Source: Sorghum bicolor
Taxonomy: Eukaryota > Streptophyta > Magnoliopsida > Poales > Poaceae
DNA: 64,000 nt
Direction of reading: 5' to 3'
NCBI RefSeq assembly: GCF_000003195.3
Contig: NC_012870.2
Span: 1,645,501 to 1,709,500 of the forward strand
Under the pieces are notes generated by a model, which saw nothing but the letters and a program-made list of their open reading frames with translations, had not been told where the DNA came from and did no database searches. This document shows positions 1 through 10,278 of the stretch, one piece after another; position 1 is the stretch's first letter, and each line of letters begins with the position of its first letter. The position numbers and the translations under genes are program-made.

Positions 1-1050
1 TAACATACAGTGGACCCTCCTAGTTAATGAGTATGTTAGAACTCGAGACTAACCTTAGTTTCTACTTACACATATGCACAAAAAAATATTTTACTTTACC
101 ATCCTTATGGATCGTGGATGACTCTGTTTGCGAGTGATAGGCCATGTTTGGCACTGCAAGTTTTTTTAAAAAAGAGCTTTATAAGCAACTTTCTAAGTAA
201 AGCTGAGCTGTTTTAAAAAGGTTGTTTGGCAAAACAGCTTAATGCATGGATGAAAAAAAGAAATGAATGAGAAAGCTAAGATAAGCTACTTTTTTTTCAG
301 CTTCATACCAACTCAGATTTTTGTGAGAAGATAAAAAAATAGCTTCACCGTGTTTTAAAAAAAGTGTTTGGAAAAAAAAACAACTCGTGAGCAATGCCAA
401 ACAGACTCTAATTTTACAGGGGATTATATACTTCTCATCGAAGATAGAACAACACTGAGCTTTTGCCGTTCTCGCTGACGTGAGCCAATTCGAACCTCCA
501 ATGTACCAGCCACTAACCTAAATGCCCATGACTATCTATAAAGATGATAATAAATAGTTAAATATACCGCACCTACCTAAAAAGATCGCCAAAACATCCT
601 TTGTATTCATAAAAACGGGAAAAAATATTTAGAATAAAACACCACTTGTCACATTGACAGTTGACCCAAGTGGATTTCACCGTATATATGCTCCTGATTT
701 GGCAGTTATCCTGTCGCCAGGTTTCTTTGACTCGTGGCCACATTTTACCATGGGCTAATAGTGCCTTGACCACTAGCCATGGCGGGCCCACGATAGGGCG
801 TGACATCATCTGAAAGCTGCGCATCCCCGTGCACGCAGAGTCAGCCCATCAGGCGTAGGTAGGCGCGTAGCTGTAAACCCGGAGCCCAGCCCAACCTAGC
901 AGAGTAGCAGGCCGAAATCCCCTCACCGCACACCGTTGCGCGGCGCAGGAGCCCTCCACGCGCGCGCCGCTCCTCTCTTCCCCTCTCCTCCCCTTGTGGC
1001 CTCGTCGCCGACGACCGACGGCACAGACGCGCACCCCCGCCGTCTCCGCC
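1..1050. other. upstream region of COQ6, no gene seen
   Basis: AT-rich intergenic DNA with one Tourist-like MITE (140-409), passing into a GC-rich stretch from about 820 that is the likely promoter and 5' UTR of COQ6. The short open frames on the minus strand here have no recognisable content and overlap that GC-rich leader. Confidence 0.5.
140..409. mobile_element. Tourist-like MITE (degenerate)
   Basis: The ends are inverted: GGCCATGTTTGGCA on the left and TGCCAAACAGACTC on the right. The interior is AT-rich with no coding capacity. A diverged relative sharing the motif GAAGCTGAGCTGTTTT-like core is seen at about 42626-42870. The target duplication is not clear. Confidence 0.45.
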
Positions 1051-4000
1051 ATGCTCTCCAGGCGAAGGTAAAGCGCGCGCGTCATCTACCCCTCCTCCAG
1101 TCCCTTCCGCTCTGAGATTTCCGTCTCTCCCGGGCTCTCTAGCGTCTTCTCTCCTCCCGCGCAGATGCTTCGCGGCGGCGGTGAACCGGATCCGGCCGCT
1201 CGCCAGGGCCTTCTGCGACGCGCCGGACTCCGGGGCGCGCAGGTCGCAGGTACTCATCCCGAACACTCTGCCTCCCGTGTGCCTCTGTGTTTCGCTCCTG
1301 CTGTAGGGTTTAGGCATTCAGGGGAATGCATCGTTTCGGGTGCTGACTTGTGATTGCTGCGTCCGGAGTTACGGTTCCGTGGCTCAAGCGCGTGTCCTGG
1401 TACTGACTCTCTCAATGAACGCGTAGGATCACACCGAGAAGGTTGCTGGCGTGAAGGCTCCGCCTGATGTGCTCGACGTTGCTATTGTTGGTGGAGGCAT
1501 GGTGGGCTTGGCAGTCGCTTGTGCACTGTGTAGGTATTGCTGTTCGTGTGCTCTCCTCTGTTTACAACGTTGAAGAGTTTGACGCCTTGTGTTTTTTTTT
1601 TTTTGAATAAAAAGGTTTCCCCTGCTTTATTACCATAAAGCGATTCAAATCAGTCAAGGTCCTAGTCTGTGCACACAGAGCACAACCGCAGCCACAGACG
1701 CCTTGTGTTTATTGTTTCTTGGCTATTGATGCTCGGAACATTCCTTCCCTTGTTGCATCTTTTGATCAGAAATAGTATCACACCCAAAACCTATTTATAG
1801 TTTGTTAAGTATTTACCATACAATTGTTGCTTGTATGTGATGTAATGCATTAAAGTTGTAATTTCTCACACGCTTGTATGTCCTGTATGCAGCCAATATG
1901 CCATTAACAAAACATCTTAGAGTCGCTATTATCGATAGCAATCCAGCGTTGAAGTCAAGAGGTTACCTGGATAAAAACAGTATACCCGATTCTAGGGTCA
2001 GTACTGTTACCCCTGCAACCATGTCCTTCTTCAAAGGTATGATTCTGAACCAAATACGTGTATCATCATACTTAATTCCAGCTGTATTTCATCCTGCAAC
2101 AGTATTTGGATTCAAGTTTGTCTTGTGTGTTTAGGTGGCATTCATTTAGATTGACCTCTCGTGTTGTTTACACAGATATTTACACAATTATGTTTGATCT
2201 ACTATACCATATGACCGCATTAGACGTACGGGGAAAGTAGCTCAACCAACTTTAGTCAGCGTTTGGTTCACAGTTCGAGCCTGCCATGGTTTATCATCCC
2301 TGGAGTATCCTGAACCCAGCTGTCATTCACCTGTTTTCTATCCATAACTTGCCACAAGTTTGCTGAAAAGATTTGACTGTCACAGATGCTTGCTAAATGA
2401 ATATGCAAACCATTTCTTTCATACTCTCTTCGTTCCAAATTATAGTTCATTTTAGCTTTGTCCTAAGTCAAATTTTACTAATTTTGACCTAGTTTTTTAA
2501 AAAATACATTAACATCTATGATACCAAATAAATATACTATTAGGAAATGTTTCATGGCAAATTTGGTAGACTAATTTGATGTATTTTTCTATATACTTTA
2601 TCAAAGTTACTCCATCCAATGTTTTCTCAGTTTCCTATCCCGTGGGCTATATTGGTGATATGCCAGAACTTAATAAGAAACAAACATGCCAACAACTCTG
2701 TCACTCTTTATTGATCCACCAGTCCTCATAGTTTGAGCCTCATCACAGCAAATGACAAATTTACCATCTGTTGTTGTTAGCAATTTGATTGTTGTGTTGT
2801 TCTTCGATTGTTTCTGTTTCATTATGGCAGTGGCAACACTACCAGTTTTCTTTCAGGTCACCAGTTTAGACATCTAGTTGTGTACATTTCACTACTGTAA
2901 CTGTAACAGTGACAAAGTTGCCATCCGTTGTTGTTTAATGTTCTTTTTTTTTGTGTCCATTGGAATGTCTCTGTTCACCATAGTTTAAGAATGATACTTT
3001 TCCATTTTTATAAGTGCATGGCTTGTTTTGCTATTGCTACCAGAAATAATAGCGTTATTGGTAATATTCCTCATGCGTGTGTCGCATTAATGTGGCAGAT
3101 ATTGGTGCCTGGGAGCATGTTCAACAGCAAAGACATGCTTTCTTTGGTAAAATGCAGGTGAGGACATAACATGCTTCTATCTATATAAACAATTTATTTG
3201 ATGTGTATGTTCATTGTTTATTATGGTTACCTTTTGTCTCTTTTGACCAAACACATCTTGGTGTACTTGCATTTTGACCTTTTGAGCATTGCTGATCATA
3301 TGCCAAGTTAGTGACAAGTTTGTACTCCCTCCATTCCAAATTGTAAGTCATTCCAAGAATCTTGGAGAGTCAAAGCATTTTCACGTTTGACCAAAATTAT
3401 AGAGAAAAATACTAAGATTTGTAACGTAAAGTGAGTATACTATAAAAAATATAATTAAGAAAGAATCTAATGATACTTAGTTAGTACCATAATAATTATT
3501 ATTTTATAATATAAATTTGGTCAAACATAAAAAAGTTTGACTCTCCAAGATTCTTGGAATGACTTACAATTTGAAATAGAGGGAGTACTATGTTAACTGA
3601 CAATTGAAGTTATCATTTGTGTGCTTTACGTTATGCTAGCAATACCAGTGGAGCATGGAAGCCTCAGGTTTTCAAAAGGCTGTCCAGCTCAATTTACAAT
3701 TTGAGCATAGAGATAGTATTATAGTTCTATTGTGCATTCATGTTTCTGCTTACTATATCTGATGGCATAAAACAGGAGCTTATGTCTTTTTGGAAGATTG
3801 CTGGTTTACAATAGATGTTTTTGTATCATCTAGGCACGCCAGAGTGTCAATGTGTATATTGTGGAAAAGTACAACTATCACCTAACCATATGGGCATGCA
3901 TCAGTATTTGCCTTCTATTTTTTTTTTCTCTGGCCCTTTTTCTCTGTTATTTTCCATGCAAACACACAATGAAATTGATGCTCCACTTTGGTAATAACTA

Positions 4001-5912
4001 CAATACTGGATGTTTTACTTACAACTGGCAGGTGTGGGATTACACTGGGCTTGGATACACGAGGTATAATGCAAGAGATGTGGGCAAAGAATACCTTGGG
4101 TATGCTTTAATAAAAGCTGTCATTATTTTTTATCTACTTATCTTTTTTGTCAGTGGCCATATCTTCCTTTTTGTGTTTGTGTTGCTTAGATGTGTGGTGG
4201 AGAACAAGGTGCTTTGCAACTCGCTGCTCTTACGTTTACAGGTTTGTCTTTTCTTTAACTTTTAAAAATCATAGTGAATTGTATTGCCCATGTTGTTTAT
4301 GCATTATAGGTATCACAGTAAATCTTATGATGTATTTGTCATGGCAAAAGGTTGTGTTTGCTTTTGTGCTGCCTAAAGACCATATATTTCTCTTATGTTA
4401 GTTGTAAACAGTACAAATACAACATTTTTCTTAAAATATGATGTGCTTACAGGTATGCAGTAAAATAAGATAATCCCAGATAGCCAAGAGCAGAGGAATT
4501 TGATAATTTGGTGTCGTGCAACCCAGATTCCCACTCTTGTTATCGTGCCTTTCTTTTTGGTAAAAATAATCAACTTTGTTTGACACTTAAAAATTTCTCC
4601 CTCAACAGGAAGAATTGGATGATATTGAAAATGTGATATATCCTACCAGATTGGTGTCTCTTACTTTCCCGTTGAAGAGCAGACAAGCAGGAATGAAACC
4701 AACGTCAAGTGAACCATTATCTGTTGGTCATACTACAGAAGAGTTACATCGCAGTAATTTAGTTAAACTTGACCTCAGTGATGGACAGAGTTTATATTCC
4801 AAATTGGTGGTAATTTCTTATTTATCTTCTTTTGCATTACTTTGACCTTTGTTTTGCTTCATTCCTCAATCTGCTAGTCCTATTTAAACTTTGTTGCAGA
4901 TAGGAGCTGATGGTTCAAAGTCCAATGTTAGACAGATTGCAGGCATAAAAACAACTGGGTGGAATTATCCGCAAAGTGCAATTATCTGTACAGTAGAGCA
5001 TGTTGTGGAAAATGATTGTGCATGGCAGAGGTTTCTCCCTTCTGGTCCAATTGCACTACTTCCGATAGGCAACAACTTCAGCAACATTGTATGGACAATG
5101 AGCCCAGAGGAATCACTGCGCCATAAGTCAATGAGCCCTGAAGAGTTTGTGAAGTCGGTGAATCACGCATTGGATTTTGGTTATGGTCCACATCCTCGCT
5201 CTACTGCTCTTGACCGTTACATGGAACAGTTCTTTTCTGGCATTGGGAACACTGCAGCATCTACAAGGGAATGCTTTGAAGTACCACCGAAAGCAACCGG
5301 TGTAGTTTCTGAGAGAATGGCATTTCCGTTGTCATTGATGCATTCCCATGATTATGTTTCCAAAAGGCTAGCATTAGTTGGAGACGCTGCTCATACTGTC
5401 CACCCCTTAGCCGGCCAAGGCGTCAACTTGGGCTTTGGTGATGCTGCTGCTTTAGCAAAAGTTATTGCTGAAGGAGTTTCTGTGGGCTCAGATGTTGGGG
5501 ACGTAAGTATCTATTTCTGTTTCTTTTTAGCCTTTCCCTTTGAAATTTAATTTTGGAACTTTAGAGTTGCATCGCACCTGAACCATTCTTATGACTCATG
5601 GTGGGTATGAATTTTAGTGTTGATCATATTGCCGGTTCTAGATTTCTAGTTGAACCATAATTAATGCTATTTTAAATTGTTCTTTTCTTTTGGCAGCTGA
5701 CTTTGCTACAACGGTATGAGAAGGACCGGAAGGCTGCCAATGTGGCGATGACAGCAGTGCTAGATGGTTTCCAGAAGATGTACTCTGTGGATTTTGGGCC
5801 CCTTAATGTAGTGAGAGCTGCTGCGTTCCACGGTGCCCAGTACATATCACCACTGAAAAAGAACATCATCTCTTATGCAATGGGTGACACCAAATGGCCA
5901 CTATTTCGGTGA
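1051..5912 (+). CDS. COQ6: COQ6-type ubiquinone biosynthesis monooxygenase (mitochondrial), 10 exons
   Basis: Flavin-dependent monooxygenase of coenzyme Q synthesis; by family it hydroxylates the ring at C5 in the mitochondrial CoQ complex. Exons: 1051-1067, 1165-1249, 1427-1529, 1893-2036, 3099-3157, 4032-4099, 4190-4241, 4609-4809, 4900-5502, 5697-5912. All introns are GT-AG and the phases join to 515 residues, the usual family length. The N-terminus (MLSRRRCFAAAVNRIRPLAR) is Arg-rich with no acidic residue, as in a mitochondrial presequence. The FAD dinucleotide-binding motif VGGGMVGLAV is at residues 55-64, the DG motif (GADGSKSN) at about 245-252, and the second FAD motif GDAAHTVHPLAGQG at about 404-417. 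The start was chosen because exon 1 is needed to give the presequence in frame. A polyadenylation signal AATAAA is at 6029-6034. Intron 3 carries a small retroposon and intron 5 a Stowaway MITE. Confidence 0.95.
1595..1696 (-). mobile_element. short retroposed insert with 14 bp target duplication in COQ6 intron 3
   Basis: A T-run (poly-A tail on the minus strand) followed by about 90 bp is flanked by perfect copies of GACGCCTTGTGTTT at 1581-1594 and 1697-1710. A tail plus a long exact target duplication is the signature of LINE-machinery insertion. The body resembles the 3' end of a plant LINE (AATAAAGC-type sequence before the tail on the minus strand) but is too short to assign; it could be a 5'-truncated LINE or a SINE. 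Confidence 0.8.
2424..2625. mobile_element. partial Stowaway-like MITE in COQ6 intron 4
   Basis: Starts after TA with CTCTCTTCGTTCCAAATTAT, which resembles a Stowaway left end. The right inverted end is missing or too diverged to mark. The boundary is approximate. Confidence 0.35.
3325..3585. mobile_element. Stowaway MITE in COQ6 intron 5
   Basis: Terminal inverted repeats of about 40 bp (left CTCCCTCCATTCCAAATTGT, right end its near complement ending GGGAG) are flanked by TA duplications at 3323-3324 and 3586-3587. Length is 261 bp. The same family recurs at 31795-32305 (a nested pair) and, truncated, at 50235-50431. Confidence 0.9.
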
Positions 5913-6230
5913 ACAGTACTGCTTTGAAACTGTTGTTCTGAACTTGTGCGATGCACCTGGCTTATAGTTTCGGCTTGTACTGGATCACTAAGAAACATTG
6001 TAGTGCAGATGCAATATTACAGTCAATCAATAAATTTCTTTCAAAAGAAATCCTCAGTGGCCTGAGGTGAATTGAAATCGTGTACATCTTGCTGTTAAAA
6101 GTTCTTTTTTTTATCACGGTCTGTACTGTTCGCTTGGCTAATAATCCATGGTTGAAAGCTCTGTTCGCTGATTTATTGGGAGAGGAAAACACTCTTGAAT
6201 AATGATTTATTGTGAGAGAAAAATATTATT

Positions 6231-6328
6231 TGTTGCAAACTGTGATTTTCATTAATTGGGCTGACCCTAGAAGGGTAGCCATATAGTCACATACATGGCC
6301 TCATGGGCCTAATACTTATACTCCAACA
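6231..6328 (-). repeat. copia 3' LTR (98 bp)
   Basis: Starts TGTTGCAAACTGTG and ends ACTCCAACA. It matches 12654-12752 over its whole length. Because the element reads on the minus strand, this is its 3' LTR. Next to it, at 6329-6336, is a purine-rich tract on the minus strand (GTGGGGGG) that serves as the polypurine tract. Confidence 0.95.
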
Positions 6329-6415
6329 CCCCCCACAGTCTAGACTACCGGCGCAGCGGAGTTCAAGACTGGACAAGAAGGAAAACACATAACACACAAT
6401 ACCCCCCAGCCACAA

Positions 6416-8253
6416 CTAGCCACCGGTGACGTTGAGGCTGGAACGAAACTCGGCGAAAGTCGAGGAAGGGAGGCCCTTGGTGAAGATGTCCGCAAACTGT
6501 GAGGTGGTCGGGACGTGGAGGACCCGGACGTCGCCGATGGCCACATGGTCGCGGACGAAGTGCAGGTCGATCTCCACATGCTTGGTCCGCTGGTGCTGCA
6601 CAGGGTTGGTGGAAAGATAGACGGCGCTGACGTTGTCGCAGTAGACAAGCGAGCTCCTGGCGAGGGGGCAGTGAAGCTCACCCAGGAGCTGGCGGAGCCA
6701 AGCGGCCTCGGCCACGCCATTGGCAACGGCGCGGTACTCCGCCTCGGCACTGGAGCGTGAGACCACCGGCTGTCGCTTAGACGACCACGAGACAAGGTTG
6801 CCGCCCAGGAAGACAGCGTAGCCGGAGGTGGACCTGCGGGTGTCCGGGCAGCCCGCCCAATCAGCGTCGGTGTAGACAACCAGCTCGGCAGAGGAGGACC
6901 GGCTGAGGAGCAGCCCATAGCCGAGAGTGCCACGGAGGTATCGGAGGATCCGCTTCATAGCAGCAAGGTGGGGCTCCCGCGGAGCATGCATGTAGAGGCA
7001 TAGCTGCTGCACGGCGTAGGTGATGTCAGGCCGTGTGAAGGTGAGGTACTGGAGCGCGCCAGCAAGACTCCGGTAGGCGGTAGAGTCCTCTGGCCCAAGC
7101 ATTGGACCCTCTGCCTCTGACAGCTTGCCCTGGGTATCGACCGGAGTAGAACAAGACTTGCAGTCAGTCATCCCTGCTCGCTCTAGAATGTCACAAGTGA
7201 ACTGCCGCTGGTGGAGGAACAAGCCTGAAGGTTGGGGCTCAACAGTGACACCGAGGAAGTGATGGAGCAGACCAAGATCCTTCATAGCAAATTCCTTCTG
7301 GAGAGTGGTAATGATGCGTTGGAGCAGTGACTCGCTGCACGCGGTGAGAACAATGTCATCCACATAGAGGAGCAGGTAAGCAGTCTCACCCCCATGGTGG
7401 TATATGAACAGTGAGGTGTCGGACTTGGCCTCCGTGAACCTAAGAGTCTGTAGGAAGGTAGAGAACCGAGAATACCACGCCCGAGGCGCCTGCTTGAGAC
7501 CGTAGAGAGACTTGTTGAGCCGGCAGACCAAGTCAGGGTGAGAAGAATCCACGAAACCGACCGGCTGACTGCAGTAGACTGTCTCAGTCAGAGTGCCATG
7601 GAGAAAGGCATTCTTGACATCCAGCTGATGCACAGGCCAGGAGCGCTCGAGAGCCACGGATAGTACGGTGCGGACAGTAGCTGGCTTCACCACTGGACTG
7701 AAGGTCTCATCATAGTCAATGCCGGGCCGCTGAGTGAAGCTCCGGAGGACCCAGCGAGCCTTGTAGCGCTCCAAGGAACCATCAGCACGCCGCTTGTGCG
7801 TCCAGATCCACTTGCCGGTGACGACGTTGGAGGCCGGAGGACGGGGCACCAGATCCCACGTCTGGTTAGCGAGGAGGGCCGCGTACTCCTCTTCCATCGC
7901 GCGGCGCCAGTGAGGATCTGACAAGGCCTCGCGGACAGAAGAGGGTACCGGAGAGATCCCCGTCTCGCAGGTAGCGGCGGTGAGGGCCCGCGGCTGGGAT
8001 GCCTGCCTCGTCACCATTGGGTGAGTGTGACGAGGATCCCGGTGAAGTAGGGCGGGTGGTACACCGGCGGCTCGGCGCGAGAGCGCGTCGGGGCCAGAGG
8101 CGGCATGGACGGGTGCTCCGCCGAAGGTGGCGGGGTCGACGGCGTAGCTCGCACCGGCGACGACAGCGCTGGTGCCGAGGGCGGCGACGGAGCCGGCGAC
8201 ACCGGCTGCAGAGGCGGAGCCGGCTCTCGCCGCCGCTGGTAGACGAGGCCGAA
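6416..8253 (-). pseudogene. copia reverse transcriptase and RNase H part of the polyprotein
   Basis: An open frame from about 8017 down to 6416 encodes a copia RVT_2 reverse transcriptase with the active-site motif YVDD, then a Ty1/copia RNase H with the conserved DADWAG, SSAEAEY and TKHVEIDLHF motifs. Between 8017 and 8253 is the low-complexity Pro/Ser-rich linker to the integrase part. The frame itself is intact, but it is cut from its upstream half by the solo LTR at 8254-10171, so it cannot be made as one polyprotein. I call it a retrotransposon relic, not a host gene. Confidence 0.92.
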
Positions 8254-9122
8254 TGAAAGGTCCTAATATGGCTAGAGGGGGGGGTGAATAGCCTATTTAA
8301 AAATTCTACAAACTCACTAGAGCAAGAGGTTAGTAAATAACAAAGCGAAGCTTTTTGCTCTAGCTTTAAAGGGGTGTTTGCAAGCCACCTATCCAACAAT
8401 TCTAGTTGTTAAGATCACTAGGCACACAAGAGCTATGTCACTACTTACACTAGAGAGCTACCTAAAGTTTCTATACAAGTAAGTAAGCTACTCTAGTTTG
8501 CGGGAATGTAAGAGAGAAGGTTTGATCTTTATACCACCGCGTAGAGGGGATGAACCAATCAATAAAATGAAGTCCAATCACCGGGAGAAATCCAATGAAC
8601 AAACACAATGGAGACAAGCAATTTTTCTCCCGAGGTTCACGTGCTTGCCGGCACGCTACGTCCCCGTTGTGTCGACCAACACTTGGTGGTTCGGTGGCTA
8701 AGAGGTGTAGCACGAACCTCGTCCTCACTAGGACACCACAAGAACCTACCCACAAGTGAGGTAGCTCAATGACACGAGCAATCCACTAATGTTGCCTTTG
8801 GCACTCCGCCGAGGTAGGCACAAACCTCTCACAATCACCGGGAGATGGCCACGAACAATCACCAACTCGTGCCAAAGCTCCTCCGCTGCTCCAAGCCGTC
8901 TAGGTGGCGGCAACCACCAAGAGTAACAAGAAAACCGCAGCCAAATCGATCCCCAAGTGCCACTAGATGCAATCACTCAAGCAAATGCACTTGGAATCAC
9001 TCCCAATCTCACAAAGATGTTTAATCTATGAAGGAGATGAGTGGGAGGAGTTTGCTTAGGCTCACAAGGATGTCAAGTATGTTAGAATGCCAAGAGTCTG
9101 AGCCCCAAGCCGGCCAAACACG

Positions 9123-9130
9123 TATTTATA
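9123..9130 (-). promoter_or_regulatory. LTR TATA box
   Basis: TATAAATA on the minus strand inside the solo LTR, following GGGGC. This is the expected layout of an LTR promoter and supports minus orientation of the LTR. Confidence 0.6.
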
Positions 9131-9180
9131 GCCCCTCAAACAAATAGAGCCGTTGGCTCTTTCACTGGGCAAAACTCGGG

Positions 9181-9610
9181 GGCACCGGACGCTCACAGGG
9201 AGCCACCGGACGCTCAACACCCAGCGTCCGGTGCTCAGCTGACCGCCACGCGTCACTAGCCGTTTGAAGTCGACCGTTGCCGCCAACGGCTACTTCGCAC
9301 GCGCGCCTGCACAGCACCACCGGACGATGGGCACCGGACGGTCCGGTGCTCATCGGACTCGTGCGCAGAGAGTTTGTCAAACTCGCGACCTCACCGGACG
9401 CTAGGCACCGGACGGTCCGGTGCTCACCGGACTCGTGCGCAGAGAGGGTTGCAAAAAACCCCTCACACCGGACGCGCACCACCGGACGCTCAAGCCAGCG
9501 TCCGGTGCCTATCGTCCGGTGCCTTACCCTAGCTGGGCCAGGCACTGTCTGCACACCGGACGCTCAGACACAGCGTCCGGTGCCACTAAGCCAGCGTCCG
9601 GTGAGTGTTT
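9181..9610. repeat. array of CACCGGACG / CGTCCGGTG inverted motifs
   Basis: By eye I count about nine exact CACCGGACG and five exact CGTCCGGTG in roughly 430 bp, with two complete palindromes (CACCGGACGGTCCGGTG). Within it, a unit of about 74 bp containing the palindrome and GACTCGTGCGCAGAGAG is tandemly duplicated (about 9319-9391 and 9392-9465). The motifs can form many hairpins and are dense in CCGG methylation sites. Confidence 0.85.
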
Positions 9611-10278
9611 TCTCAGCGAGAAACACTCCTGCAACTTCACCAAATTTCCCTCCGGCGCAATAGAAAATATGCACTTCATTTTCTCGAAAAGCGCCGAATC
9701 CCGCCGAGCTTGCGAGTGTGCCAACACCACAATGTGTAAACCAACATGTGCACGTGTGTTAGCATTTTCACAATCATTTTCTTCGAAGGAGTTAAGTTAG
9801 CTCACTAGGTTCTAAATGCATGCACATGAACAATGACACCTAGTGGCACTTGATAACCGCTTAGCCAAAGAATTCCCCTCTTTATAGTACGGCTATCTAT
9901 CCTAAATGTGATCACACCTCTATGGTGTCTTGATCACTAAAACCAAAACCCTAAGCAATACCTTTGCCTTGATCTCCATAGAGTTTGTTTTTCTCTTTCT
10001 TCTTTTCCAAGTTGAGCACTTGATCATCTTGTGGTCATCACCATCATCACCATGATCATCACTTGCTCCATCACTTGGCATGTACCAACCTCATTAAGTC
10101 TACACACACTTTAGCATAGAGGTTAGTACTTAGGGTTTCATCAATTATCCAAAACCAAACTAGGGCTTTCACCGAAGCGCCGAGGAGGAGGTGAAGGCGG
10201 GGCGCGCGGTCCCGCGATCAGGACGACGACTTCGGGCACAACGGGAGGCAGCGCAACCACTGGAAGCAGTGGAGGAAA

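Larger units (their letters stand above)
8254..10171 (-). mobile_element. solo LTR (1918 bp) nested in the copia element
   Basis: The ends are TGAAAGGTCC and AGGGCTTTCA (TG...CA with short inverted TGAAAG/CTTTCA), flanked by a 5 bp duplication CCGAA at 8249-8253 and 10172-10176. There is no coding content and no second LTR copy, so this is a solo LTR left by recombination, or possibly a small non-autonomous element. A TATA box on the minus strand at 9123-9130 (TATAAATA) gives the orientation. The stretch 9181-9610 is packed with the inverted motif CACCGGACG / CGTCCGGTG. Sharing one short target site inside the copia shows it is the younger insertion. Confidence 0.88.

Noticed and set aside
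841..1317. Open frames on the minus strand over the COQ6 leader
   Set aside because: They overlap COQ6 exons 1-2 and the GC-rich 5' UTR and have no recognisable content.
9181..9610. Regularly repeated motif that might be a CRISPR array
   Set aside because: The motif is 9 bp, occurs in both orientations with irregular spacing, has no unique spacers of constant length, and lies in a plant LTR.
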